This document shows, in pieces, positions 1 to 11,500 of a stretch of DNA of 64,000 nt. Source of the stretch: Valencia hispanica. Lineage: Eukaryota; Chordata; Actinopteri; Cyprinodontiformes; Valenciidae. Where the stretch lies: assembly GCA_963556495.2 (NCBI GenBank), contig OY747721.1:15525649-15589648 (forward strand), in the 5' to 3' direction. The notes beneath the pieces were generated by a model that saw nothing but the letters and a program-made list of their open reading frames with translations, did not search any database and had not been told where the DNA came from. The stretch's first letter is position 1; each line of letters begins with the position of its first letter. The position numbers were made by a program, and so were the translations under genes.

Positions 1-422
1 CATTTGCTGTGGTAGATTTTATCATAAAATAATGTAATTTGTCACTATGACCCTAACATCTAATTGGTTAAATGAAGATTAATCCATTATTTCATATCAG
101 TGTTAGCCCCACCCTCTGAATCTCACAAGTAAGGCTGGCAGATAAAATGAAGCATATAAAATGAATGCATAAATGTTACATTTTTCCATTTAACAATTTC
201 ATTTAACATGTAATACATTATTTAAAAATGTAAAACATTATTAACACTTAAACATGTCTTTCTTTATTCAATGTATGAATTTATAATTTTATTTAAACAT
301 AGAAGTACATATAAGTATTTAATCAACTGCTGATGTATTGTATAGTGTAACTTTTAGCCACCTATATTATCGCAGCTCTGTAGGCTACATTGATAGAAAA
401 AAGTGTCTAGTGAGGGTGTTTA
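1..422. other. AT-rich sequence, nothing recognised (eef2k intron)
   Basis: No gene or repeat is recognised here. The stretch is AT-rich and lies upstream of the first eef2k exon seen in the window, so it is most likely intron sequence of that gene. The eef2k kinase-domain exons are not found here and must lie to the left of the window. Confidence 0.5.
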
Positions 423-952
423 CTACGATGGCCCTGAAGTGCAAATCAAAAAGCACTACAACAAATTCAAAAACACAACAACAAATCGAAAAACACTACA
501 ACACATTCAAAACTACAACAACACATTCAAAACTACAACAACACATTCAAAACTACAACAACACATTCAAAACTACAACAAATCGAAAAACACTACAACA
601 AATCGAAAAACACTACAACAAATCCAAAAACGCTACAACAAATTCAAAAACGCTACAACAAATTCACAAACGCTACAACAAATTCACAAACGCTACAACA
701 AATTCACAAACGCTACAACAAATTCACAAACGCTACAACAAATTCACAAACGCTACAACACATTCACAAACGCTACAACACATTCAAAACTACAACAACT
801 CAGTCCGTTTTTGAATTTGTTGTAGTTTTTTTGAATGTGTTGTAGTGTTTTTGAATTTGTTGTAGTGTTTTTGAATTTGTTGTAGGGTTTTTCGATTTGT
901 TGTAGTGTTTTTTTGATTTGTTGATGTGGTTTGCACTTCAGGGCCACCGTAG
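423..952. mobile_element. Fold-back MITE built of head-to-head 20-bp minisatellites
   Basis: The ends are inverted repeats: both arms read CTACGRTGGCCCTGAAGTGC inwards. They are flanked by the 4-base direct repeat TTTA (419-422 and 953-956), a plausible target duplication. From about 450 to 795 there are roughly seventeen 20-bp units of the type CAACAAATTCACAAACGCTA. From about 810 to 930 about six units of the same repeat run in the opposite direction, so the whole element can fold back on itself. Variants come in blocks (TCAAAACT, TCGAAAAACAC, TCACAAACGC), which suggests local unit duplication. Because 20 is not a multiple of 3, the array is open in several frames and produces spurious repetitive ORFs. 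No transposase is present. The superfamily is unknown. Confidence 0.75.
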
Positions 953-2170
953 TTTACTGTTCCCAGTTTGTCTCCGCTTGTATTCCTTTTCCCATGCAAT
1001 GAGGATTATGGGTATTCAGCTCATTGCAACACTGCAGACATTTGCTTGTGTGCAGTCCAGCAAACAAATAGCAGCAAGGCCCCCTGGATGAGGAGGCTTT
1101 GGTGGGAGGCCGGCATAACAATGCTTGTGTTCAGAAGCGCAGCTTGTGACTGCTGCCGCTTGTGAAAACAGGCCTGTGTTTACCGATGGTCTAAAACAAC
1201 AGTCCATTATGTGTACCTGTTGGTCTGTTTTTACGCTCTAAAAGATATTTATTTCTTGTACTCGTCACTTTGTGTTATTAGAGATTAATAACTATTAATA
1301 TTCCACAGTGAGAAAACCAATAACCTATCTAATAAAATGTATATTTCATTGGACAAAGGGAGCATCAAATCCTATTTACAGGTAGCAAGCTAGAAAATTA
1401 GACTCCATGTTTCTCTCTCAACTGTTGCTATGAATACCGTAGAGTAGATAATAACATGGGCAGGGCGATCAACAAACTACAAAGCGCACAAGGCCGAGAA
1501 CCTAGAAAGTAAAGATGCCAGGATTGCTTCTCTGAAAACACAAGTATTAGACTCCACAGATAATTTACCTAAACAGAATTCCCTTTGCATACTTTCCTGC
1601 TGGGCGAGGCTGCTGTTAATGCCATGAGAGAAGGTAAACTTAGTCTCATTTAGGATGATGTTGAAATGCTAAAGCAAAGCACAAATGAATGCCAAGACTT
1701 GAGGTTTCCCAACTCACAGATAAAGACTCGAGCCCGAGATTTCAAACAAAGACCTTAGAACGGACTTGGACTCGAGTTGCATGTGAGGTTTGGACTAAGA
1801 TATCCTGAAGGGTCTGTGTCTCCAAAAATCAGGAATGAATATCAGCCAGTAAGTGTAGATCATTTGAATTAATGTGTAATGTTCTTGGTTGTTCTACCAT
1901 AAGAATCTCACACCAGTCTACGAGTGGTGAGGTTGTGGCTGATCTCAGGGGAAAGCTGCAGTCCTTCCAATCTTCGTTTTTCCCTGAAGTTTGAGCATCA
2001 GCTTATAAAGCTTCACATACTTCTGCTTGAATAGCACATTATTTGATTTACTTCTCAGGGGGTTATTGAGAACTTACAGAAGGTACAACAAGAAAGTCAA
2101 AACCATATTTTCATTTTCCATGGCTTTCTAAGTAGTGTGTTTCTTACCGGTCATACATTCAATTGAGTTA
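953..2170. other. Unassigned eef2k intron sequence
   Basis: I see no exon, RNA gene or recognisable repeat in this stretch. Short ORFs of 60-70 codons occur on both strands but have no domain-like features. Confidence 0.4.
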
Positions 2171-2790
2171 AAGTCAGAAATACTTTATTTATGCCAAAGG
2201 GAAATTAAATGTTGTCGTAACTCATCTTATCCAAATGTCTTCAAAGAGTTGTTGTGGATGGTGATGCTCTAGGCAAGAAAGATCTCCGATAGCAGTCAGT
2301 CTTGCAATAAATCTGAAGAGGCCTCTGACTGAAGAAAGTTACTGTATGCCAGTCTCGTGACTGTCATGACATGCTAATAGCTCAATATTCGGGCAGTAGA
2401 GACAATATTCCACAGTAACATGTCCGGGATGACAACATGAGTTGTCGCCAAGCACTGCTAATCCACCTCCTTTGCTTTTGCTGGTCCTCTTTAAATCTCT
2501 GTCTGGCCATATAGTTGGAAAGTTGGCCATGGAAGATATTGATTGAACTTCCTCCTTCTCTCGCTCCTCTTTGGTCGTGCTCTGCATCCATGAAGCCTAA
2601 TTTTTCAACCCCTCTGGGATTTGGGGTCATAGTTCAGGGATTATTTTTAGCTTTTCAGATGCTAATTACATCATAACAATGCTATCCTTCCAACTGCAAA
2701 ACCTCCAAAACCAGGGGGAATAATTATCCACATATGCAACTCCTCAACCAAAAACCAAACACAAATCCGAACTAACAGAGCTACTCCAAC
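2171..2790 (-). mobile_element. Internally deleted Rex/CR1-like LINE copy
   Basis: This is a shortened relative of the long LINE at 40320-43550. Bases 2175-2360 match that element's 3' end (the 'tactttatt...gccaaagggaaatta' tail, then the end of the RT ORF). Bases about 2375-2790 match its 5' end (endonuclease start and 5' leader, equivalent to about 42850-43510). The middle ~2.3 kb, including the reverse-transcriptase core, is missing. The remaining frames are broken. It lies in an eef2k intron, antisense to the gene. Confidence 0.75.
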
Positions 2791-2904
2791 ATCCTGTCAC
2801 CATGAGCGGCCCAAAGCTAAAGCTGAAAATATAATTGAAGACCACTCTGAGTCTCCTTTGATCCCTAATTCATCACTTTTCAACATTTTGTCTCCCGTCT
2901 GCAG

Positions 2905-5900
2905 GACTTAGAGAGTGGCGGAGACAGTGGCTACCCCAGCGAGAGGAGGAGTGAAGGGGATCCAAATGATCACGTAGACGGGGTAAGACTTCAACTTAAC
3001 CTTCCTTTAATTTAATATCAATAAGATTAGTTTTTTAGGTCCAATAACACAGTTTTCATGTTATAGGAATTTTACTTCCTATTAAGAAGCTGACACTTAG
3101 CCCCGCTACTATTAAGTTAAGGTAGTTTTACCTGATGGCAGGTTTTATAATGCGTGCTTTGTGTCATCATATAGGTCCATCACCGCTTCAACAGACCTGT
3201 TTCCGAGTCGGATGACGACAGCATCAGACGGGTAAACAAACTAAGATAAATGAGTGTGAATGCCCTCCTCCCCTGGATCATAGTCATTCTCATTGTGATT
3301 GAACAACCCTTACTCCTCATTTCTTCACTCGTTACCATGTTTTCACATATTCCTCCCTTCCTCTTTCCATTAACATGGCTCCACCTCCGTTGTTTCCCTC
3401 CCATGACTAGAGGAAGATGGTAGCTCCTCCAAGAGTCTCAGCAAATTTATACTCAGAAAGTCCCAGCAACGAAGGGGTGATTATCTGCATGTAGGCTTTG
3501 TAAGGTAGCTGTTTCCTCTGACGCGCTTCTTCCAAAAGCTTTATTTATGCATATGTTTTGTCCAGCAGAAAGATGTGTGCAGCTGTTTTAATGTACACGC
3601 TTCCAGATTCTACTTTTTGTTAGCAGAGTTGTTAAAAATTTTGAATCACCGCAAGATGGTTTGTGGATATGAAACACCATCTGCCCCCAGTTGACTTACT
3701 CCAACACCATAATCGCTTTCCATGTGCTTTCTGTTTGTTCTTCAGCTTCTTCAGCTCTGAGCTCAAAACCTGATATTTGTCCTCTTGATATCCTGAGAGC
3801 TGGTTATAATTAGTTTTCTCCCTCTGTTTTTCTTCTGCTCTTGCCTTGGTCGGCCGTTTTTCTTCAGCTGACGGACGAGAAGTGGAGCTTCTTCCACTCA
3901 TCTCGGGCCCATGTCCACCGACCTTCCTGTGTGGCCACCGAGGTGGAGCGCCTCAACGCTCTGCTGCAGAAGAAGATCGGTCAGTCGAACCTGGGAAAGG
4001 TAAGACCCAAAACATCCCCTTTATTCAGCTGGTATAAATAAAGATTGGGCCAATATGAACCAAATACACCAAGATTTTTTTTTTCTTTTTAAAAAAATTT
4101 TTCAATGGACAATGCATATTCATGAACATATAAATGTAAATATTCCAGAATTAGCCGGAATGCTACTTTACATCTGTTGTCCCTAGCAGGTCAAGACATA
4201 GAAACAACATAAAAAAAATACAGTTTAGAGTTGGAGATATAATACTGTTGTATTAAAGCTATGTCTTTCCGATGCCTCTAAATATAAACTAGTACAACAA
4301 GTTGCCTTTTCAAGGCACTTAGCTAGCTGTTAATTATCCGTTAAATAGTGGTTGTCCTAGCAAGGTGGCCCGAAAAGTTATGTAATTGCTTACGTTACTC
4401 AACTAGGGATGCCAGCCTCTAGCCAAACACTGACAAAAAGTATTTTGACGTCAGATTTTCAGTTCACTTAGAATCCCTGCTGAATAGATACTGAAAAAGG
4501 ATTTGATAAGTAGTACTTAATCTAAAAACCAAGTAGTTGGGTGGAGTTGAGCTAAGTAGGTAGTAGTGGAAAAGGAGCTTTAGGATTTACAGAGAACTTC
4601 CTGTGCCACAGTAAGCAAAAACATTCAGCCAGATCCGCAAAGGAATGGCTTAGATGAAAGTTAGTCATCGTCCCCTGTTTCAACTCATTTAGAAAATAAA
4701 ATAGGGGGCCAAAATAGATCTTTGGGGAACACCCTTAGATATTGTAAGTGGAACTGGTGTGGTTTTTTTCTACACATGGAGTTCTGTCAGATTTATCTGG
4801 CATTTCTAAACCAATTCAAGGGTTTCTAAATGAGTCCTATAGAATCTTTACATATAAAATGTACATATGGAGCCCAGATGGGTATAAAATGAGCTTTAAA
4901 AAAGCTCAACTGGTTTTACTCTTATTGGTTGTGTGGGTGCCGTACAAGAAGCCCACATGGAACCCATCCAGTCTGAGGAACATCAAGATGGGGCTAATAA
5001 AAACATGCTGGCTGGGTATCCTTATATGTTAATAGATGTGAAATGGCTTTTGTCATTTTGATCATTTTAGTGTAACTGATGGGATGGACTTAACTTACAT
5101 ATGTTTTTAGTTTGACATTTTTACAAATTTCTAAACCTACTGTTACACGACGAGGGTGCGTTATTTAATTGTTTGACCCTGATGCCCAGGTCCACCTGGC
5201 CATGGTCCGTTACCACGAAGCGGGCCGTTTCTGTGAGAAGGATGAGCCGTGGGATCAGGACTCGGCCATGTTCCACCTGGAGAGAGCCGCCCTCTGTGGA
5301 GAGCTGGAGGCCATCGTAGCCCTGGGGAAATGTTACCTGCAGCTGCCTCATCACATTCTCCCAGACATGGAGGTGGAGGTAAAACACACACCTATTTTAC
5401 TAGTAAGCTGATTTGACGTGGTTTAGGTCCGTTCCCACTTTGACTCGTGCATGTTGTTGGCAGGATAACGCAGGAAACAGGATGAAGGGATTTAAGTATC
5501 TGCTCCAGGCTGCTGAGGCTGGAGACAGATCTTCTATGATCATAGTGGCCAGAGCCTTCGATACGGGAGTCAGCCTGTCTGCTGACAGGTCAGTGAAGGG
5601 TTGCTTAAAGCAGACAAACCTATTTGACTGCAGAGATGAGCCATTCTCTAAAATTGGTGTTTTTCCTCCCCCTAGTGGACTTATAGCAAAACGACTGTTT
5701 TCTTTGTATCAGGTTTTCTCTCATTACGTCCTCTGAATTACCATTCTTTCTATTCTTCACATTCACAGAAAGCAGGACTGGGCTGAAGCGATCCACTGGT
5801 ATGACAGTGCTCTGAACATGATGGACTATGATGAGGGCGGGGAGTTCGATGGCACGCAGGACGAGCCGAAGTACTTGTTGCTGGCAAGAGAGGCGGAGAT

Positions 5901-6478
5901 GTACCAAGATGGAGGCTTCAACCTTACAGCAGATCCACAGAAAGCAGGTTTGGTTATGTCTCTGCCTTTTAGCGTTCATTAAAACTGTGACAAAATGTCT
6001 GACTCCTTCCAGATTTATTGATTTGTTTTCCCCTAGCATTTGAATTTATCATATTAAACTAATTTTTGTATCAAGACAAAGAGACCCTTGAGAGGACTCT
6101 TCAAAAGCATTTGTGGTACAGTTTTACTAGCCATAGCTGTTGAATCAAGAAATCAAATAAATAGAACCTGCCTGACAACATGAAGTAGACTAAAATATCT
6201 TAAAAAGCAAAAGTTGTTGACATCAGTCTAGAAAAGCTTAAAGTCATTTGTAAGGCTTTGATGCTATTGAACCAAAGTGACAGCCGTTATCTAAGAGAAG
6301 AAAATATGTAATCGTTTTTCATTGAATTTTCTCCATAATTTCTGAACATAGCATCAACTCAAACCATGCATTTATAATGTATATGGGATATGCTGAAAGC
6401 GAAACACCAACAACTCGTAGAAGCCAACAAGATATTGTCACCATTTCCACGTAAATGGACTCAACAGCCATCATAGAT

Positions 6479-6521
<43 letters not shown>

Positions 6522-6739
6522 GTTTTTCACAAAGAAATTAAGCTTTGTAGCTCAAAGGAAACACACAGTAGAAAATTAAGTGACGCCTGTTTCTTGTGAC
6601 AGACTCTAATATGTAATCTCTCTATGCAGGAGATCTGTTTACTGAGGCCGCGGAGGCTGCAACGGCAGCCATGAAAGGTCGCCTGGCCAACCAGTACTAC
6701 ATGAAAGCCGAAGAGGCCTGGGCGCTGGTGGAGGAGTGA
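2905..6739 (+). CDS. eef2k: Eukaryotic elongation factor 2 kinase, C-terminal exons (partial)
   Basis: eEF2K is a cytosolic Ca2+/calmodulin-dependent alpha-kinase that phosphorylates elongation factor 2 and slows translation elongation. Eight exons are visible: 2905-2982, 3175-3231, 3411-3476, 3868-3999, 5190-5378, 5464-5588, 5769-5947 and 6630-6739 (TGA 6737-6739). All have AG/GT borders and they sum to 936 nt, i.e. 311 residues plus stop, in one frame. They encode the end of the regulatory loop and the SEL1-like helical repeats that bind eEF2 (VHLAMVRYHEAGRFCEKD, LLQAAEAGDRSSMIIVARAF, GRLANQYYMKAEEAW). Exon 2905-2982 contains DSGYPS, the DSGxxS phosphodegron known to recruit SCF-betaTrCP in mammals. 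The kinase domain lies left of the window. Exon 3411-3476 (22 codons) is the least certain: it keeps frame but is poorly conserved by eye. The next gene on the right, across repeats, is polr3e, as in human. Confidence 0.93.
2923..2940 (+). other. eef2k: DSGYPS phosphodegron codons in eef2k
   Basis: The six codons encode Asp-Ser-Gly-Tyr-Pro-Ser, fitting the DSGxxS consensus bound by betaTrCP once both serines are phosphorylated. In mammals this motif drives eEF2K destruction during recovery from stress. Its conservation here suggests the same control, which is an inference. Confidence 0.7.
4670..4800 (-). pseudogene. LINE reverse-transcriptase scrap
   Basis: On the minus strand about 4705-4740 reads as KGVPQRSILAP, close to the GVPQGSxLGP motif of LINE reverse transcriptases. 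The surrounding frame is not open, and no boundaries or tail can be fixed. It sits in the long eef2k intron between exons 3868-3999 and 5190-5378. The rest of that intron (4000-4670, 4800-5189) shows nothing recognisable. Confidence 0.45.
6481..6520. repeat. (TG)n(TA)n microsatellite
   Basis: A short TG run passes into about 16 TA units. It lies in the last eef2k intron, some 110 bases upstream of the terminal exon. Confidence 0.9.
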
Positions 6740-7110
6740 TCACAGAGTCATGTGGTTTTTACACATTCAGCATTTTACCCTGAATGATCATCGTTTACAT
6801 ATTTTTATGACAGAATTTTTGCTGTTAGCGGTTTGCCTTTGTGTGTGTGCATGTGTGCTCTGAGCCAATGACGATCAGACTTTTATCTCCCTGTTCCCAT
6901 CACTTCTTTTTTGAGGCTAATCAACCTGTTTACCTTTTGCGTTTTAATATCCAGCCTCATTACATTTCAATACGGTTGTGTAAAATAAAAATAAAGTCTG
7001 AAGAATGAGAACAAAGAAAAATGTTTACTTATTCTCCCCTTGTAATGTTATTAAGCTAACGTGGAAGAGTTTATGTATAAAGATGCAGAGTATGAAAGCA
7101 TAAAATAAAG
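6740..7110 (+). other. eef2k: eef2k 3' UTR with candidate poly(A) signals
   Basis: AATAAA-type hexamers occur around 6983-6993 and again near 7102-7108, 250-370 bases after the eef2k stop codon. Either could set the 3' end. No other gene starts here. Confidence 0.5.
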
Positions 7111-7330
7111 TTTGCCTTGCTTTTTATTGGTCTTAATTTCTTTGATTTTTCTCTATCCATTCTTAGTCAGGTTTCACAATTCTCTAAGATTTTTATGCTT
7201 TCTGTTATTTAAAGTCTTTAAATAACCTGTTAACATGAAACAATATTGTAATTTTTCCAGAATCAGCTAAATAAAGACATCACTCGACTTTCAGGGCCCT
7301 CCATATACTTTTGTGAAAATGTGTAAGAAG

Positions 7331-7411
7331 CAGTGATGTGTATTGGCAAGAATCTGGTGTTATATGTATAGTGGTCGGGCGTGATACGATGTATTGCAAT
7401 ACAATGAGTAA

Positions 7412-7493
<82 letters not shown>

Positions 7494-7812
7494 TTTTTTT
7501 TTTTTACTGAATTTAACTGTAGATAAAGTGTCACAGCATTCTAAACACTCCAACCTGTTTCATACTTCAACACATCCAGTTTTATTACTAGATCTGGTTG
7601 ATCCACTGGAACAAAGAAGGTGAAAACGGCCACAAACTACCAGTCACACTTTTAATTTTACTACAAAAATCCTGTCATCATTAATGGTTACATTCAAATT
7701 CCAAAAAATCGAATAAATATAAAAATCGATATATTGCTTTTGAATATCGATACAATATCGTGACAAAATATCGCAATATATCGGTGTATCAATATTTTTT
7801 TTACATTCCCTA
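7331..7812. mobile_element. hAT-type MITE carrying a large (TA)n tract
   Basis: The left end (GATGTGTATTGGCAAGAATC) and right end (TATCGGTGTATCAATATT then ...ATTCCCTA) look like the ends of a common fish hAT-derived MITE rich in 'atcgata' motifs. The 5-of-8 match between flanking octamers is too weak to prove the target duplication. The interior is split by the TA microsatellite at 7415-7492. Confidence 0.45.
7415..7492. repeat. (TA)39 microsatellite
   Basis: An uninterrupted run of TA dinucleotides is followed by a T-rich stretch. It gives spurious Tyr-Ile ORFs on both strands. Confidence 0.98.
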
Positions 7813-7944
7813 ATGAAAAGTGTTAACAATTCATCTTAAAATTAGAAAAATCCAACAAGTGATGAGTAAATTTATTCAGTGGGGACAAACACCAATTTGA
7901 CCATATGCTTTGCGTCCTTCTAACGAAAGCCTTTCTCCAGCAAT

Positions 7945-8118
7945 TACTGGGCGAGATGGTACACCCTGGACAGGTCGCCAGTCTATCACAGGGAAACACC
8001 GAAGCATACAAGAGAACAATGTATGCACACCCTCGTACCTAAAGGCAATTTAAAGTAAACGCTTAACCAGTCATGTTTTTGAGTGTTGGACGGTAACCAG
8101 AATACCCAGTATGCAGAG
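7945..8118 (-). mobile_element. V-SINE-like SINE, 3' part (left of BEL insertion)
   Basis: The sequence 'ctggacaggtcgccagtc...' through 'cagtcatgtttttga' and 'agaatacccagtatgcag' is the tail and core of a tRNA-derived fish SINE of the DANA/V-SINE type, in reverse orientation. The SINE is cut by the BEL element; the other half resumes at 14812. Confidence 0.65.
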
Positions 8119-8532
8119 TGTAATGGAATCAGTTTGTGTTATTTGTTGCTCAATGAGGTCATCTAGTGGTGAAAGTTAGTACTACAGTTTAATTCAAGTC
8201 AGTCTGAACATGTGCTCTGTCAGAAGCCATTTTTTGTTGTTTTTCCTTTGAGCTAAGCGCAGAACGGCATCGTCTGTAAGTAATAAGCTAATTTTGTGCA
8301 TTTAAATACTATATTTTGGGGTCTAATGACATGTTATGTGCTAAGCTAATAATTTGCTACCTGCTTTACAGTAATTTCGTTGTATTTTGTGTGTTTCAAG
8401 TTTTACACGTACCTCATTAAAACCTGCTAAAGAAAACATGGAGTGCTTCTTGGTGGACAAATGAGGGAGTGTTTAGCTACCTGTATAGCTGGGTTACTGT
8501 CAACAACTAGAGTGCTCAGCAAGGCCAGGACA
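8119..8532 (+). repeat. BEL 5' LTR
   Basis: It starts TGTAATGGAATCAGTTTGTG and ends CCAGGACA. It is 414 bp long and nearly identical to the copy at 14396. It should contain the element's promoter and polyadenylation signals; I could not place the transcription start. Confidence 0.93.
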
Positions 8533-8587
8533 GTAAAAAGACGGTCCATGCAGGAAAGATACAAGGAAAAAGGATAACTTGTGAACA

Positions 8588-11500
8588 ATGGAGGGCGAAG
8601 AAAAAGATGCAAAGGCAAGTGATGTAACAGCAAGTAAATCAGACAAAGAAACGTTTGAGTCACGTTCAGCACATACCGCCCGTACTAAAGGCTCTCGCAC
8701 ATCTGCTAGCTCCACAGCCAGCCTAGCTGCAGCTAAAGCAAGAGCTAAGGCAGAGGCCGCTAAAGCTAAACTGGAGTTTGTGGATAAAGAGACAAGCATT
8801 CAGATTGAAAAGACAAAACTTGAAGCTTCATTACGTGCACTCAATTTACAGAAGGAAGTTAAAGCAGCTAATGCAGAGGCAGCTGTACTAGAAGCAGCAG
8901 CCGCAGACATGGAGGCAGAAAGTTACCACGAGCCAGCAGATCTTGAACCCTGGGCCATAAAAATACTGAAAAGGACAGAGGACTATGTACAACAGCAGTC
9001 AGCTAACTTCAGTCAGTATACCCCTAAGAGTGACAAGAGTGCTTCTCCCCCACACCTATCACACTTTTTGTCAGATGACTTTGCTCGTCTTACCATACAT
9101 ACAATGGACAGGACAAGAGATTATGTTCAACAATCTCTTATCTCCAACCCAAATCTTGTTAAAGAACAAGTCACAAACCACAGTAACAACCCAACTGTTC
9201 AGCAACTCGTGCCTCCGAACCAAGCTGCTGCACAAACCAATCCTCTAAGCCCAGAGAACAACACACTCGATCTGGCAAAGTTTTTAGCACGCAACCAAGT
9301 CATAACTGCTGGTCTTACCAAATTTGATGACACTCCAGAACATTACCAAGCATGGCGAGCTTCATTCATCAATGTCATAAATCCACTTGGACTGTCACCT
9401 AGTGAAGAAATTGATCTGATGGTGAAATGGCTAGGTAAAGAGTCGAGTGAGCATGCAGTGAGAATAAGAGCAGTTAATGCAAACCAGCCCACCTTAGGAC
9501 TAAAAGCCATATGGTCAAGACTTGATAAAATGTACGGCTCCCCTGAGGCCATTGAGAATGCTCTCTTTTCCAGAGTTGAAGCCTTTCCGAAAATCCAGTC
9601 CAAGGATAGTCGCAAGCTTCAGGAGCTAGCTGACCTTCTTCAAGAGCTAGACATAGCAAAACAAGACGGCAAGTTACGTGGGTTGGCATATTTGGACACA
9701 GCAAGGGGTGTGCAACCGATTGTGGAGAAGCTGCCATACCCACTTCAGGAGCGCTGGATGTCACAAGGTTCCAAATACAAAAGGGACTATGATGTATCTT
9801 TTCCACCATTTTCCTTCTTCAAAGAATTTGTTTGCAGAGAAGCTGAAAACAGGAATGATCCCAGTTTCAAACTCTTTTCACTCAACAGCCCTCTGCAGAG
9901 GAAGGAAAGGTACGGTCCAATCAAATACCCAGTCACAGTCAATAAAACAAATATTGCACAGAGTCAAACAAGCACATCCTATAAAACGGAGAAAGTCAAT
10001 CCGGTAAATGCAGAAAAGCAATGCCCTCTCCATAACAAGCCTCATCCCTTGAGTAGGTGCAGAGGATTTGTTAAAATGGCTATTGATGATCGCAGAAAAC
10101 TTCTCAAGGAACACATGATCTGCTACCGATGCTGTGCTTCTACAAGCCACCAGGCAAAGGACTGTAAAGCTCAAATCAAATGTTTGGAATGTGCAAGCGA
10201 CAGACACATTACTGCCATGCATCCCAGCACCACTAACTTTGTTCAAGCCTCATCTCAGCCTCCACCGCGCACAGAGGACGGCGGGGAGGGAGAGCCAAGT
10301 GAAGAAATATCCTCAAGCTGCACTAAAGTCTGTGGTGCGGGCAATAGTGGTAAATCATGCTCTAAGATTACTCTGGTTAACATCTATCCCTCTGGCCAGT
10401 ACAACAAAAGTAGGAGGATGTATGCAGTTTTAGATGACCAGAGCAATCTCTCCCTGGCCAAAAGTGAGTTCTTTGACATGTTTGACATCCATGGGACTGA
10501 AGCACCTTACAACATCACTACCTGTATGGGTGCGACACAGGCATATGGAAGAAGAGCTCATTGTTATGTCATAGAATCTCTGGACAAGACCGCCTGTTTA
10601 CAGCTTCCAACGTTAATCGAATGTGATAATCTCCCCAACAATAGAGTGGAGATTCCAACACCAGAAGCAGCTTATCACCACACGCATCTGAAGGGAATAG
10701 CATCAGAAATCCCTCCTCTGGATCCTACTGCCGAGATTCTCCTACTGATTGGGAGAGATCTGCTCCGAGTACACAAAGTGCGTAGACAGATAAATGGACA
10801 GCACAACGAACAATTCGCACAAAAACTCGATCTTGGTTGGGTAATTGTCGGCGATGTTTGCGTCAATGGCTTGCATGGACCTCTAACAGTGAGTAGCATG
10901 AAAACATGCATATTCGACAACGGGAGACCAACTACATTCTCAGAGTGTGAGAACAAAATAAAAATAAAAGACTACTACGGAGACAAGGATGATACTACAT
11001 CAACCTTTTCGAGAACAATTCATGATCACCAGATAGCGCCCTCTATTGAAGACAAGCTCTTTTTGGAAATAATGGACCAAAACCTTTTCCAAGATGATTC
11101 AAATAGTTGGGTCGCCCCATTACCGTTCAGGCATCCTCGACGTAAGCTTCCTGAGAACCGAGGATATGCCATGAAACGCTTTGCCTCACTGGAGCGAAAC
11201 TTCCAAAAGAAACCTGTAATGAAAAAGCACTTCTTTGAGTTCATGCAAAGGCTTTTTGACAATCATCATGCTGAGCTTGCACCGCCACTTGAAGCAGGAA
11301 AGGAGCGATGGTACTTACCTACCTTTGGAGTTTATCATCCACAAAAACCGAGCCAAATACGTGTTGTGTTTGATTCATCTGCTCAGTACGATGGTGTCTC
11401 CCTCAATGACATTCTGCTGCAGGGTCCAGACCTCAACAACAGCCTCCTAGGAGTCCTGATGAGATCCAGGACAGGACCCATAGGTGTGCTAGCCGACATA

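Noticed and set aside
338..825. Long repetitive ORFs (158 and 140 codons) rich in Asn, Lys, Thr and Gln
   Set aside because: They are read-through of the 20-bp tandem repeat, open in more than one frame, with no sign of a real gene.
441..935. CRISPR-like array of short repeats
   Set aside because: Units are directly adjacent with no unique spacers, the array is inverted in its second half, and the genome is vertebrate.
5121..5391. Minus-strand ORFs of 76-88 codons
   Set aside because: They are antisense shadows of an eef2k exon with clear coding conservation on the + strand.
7263..7553. ORFs with poly Tyr-Ile on both strands
   Set aside because: They are translations of the (TA)n microsatellite.
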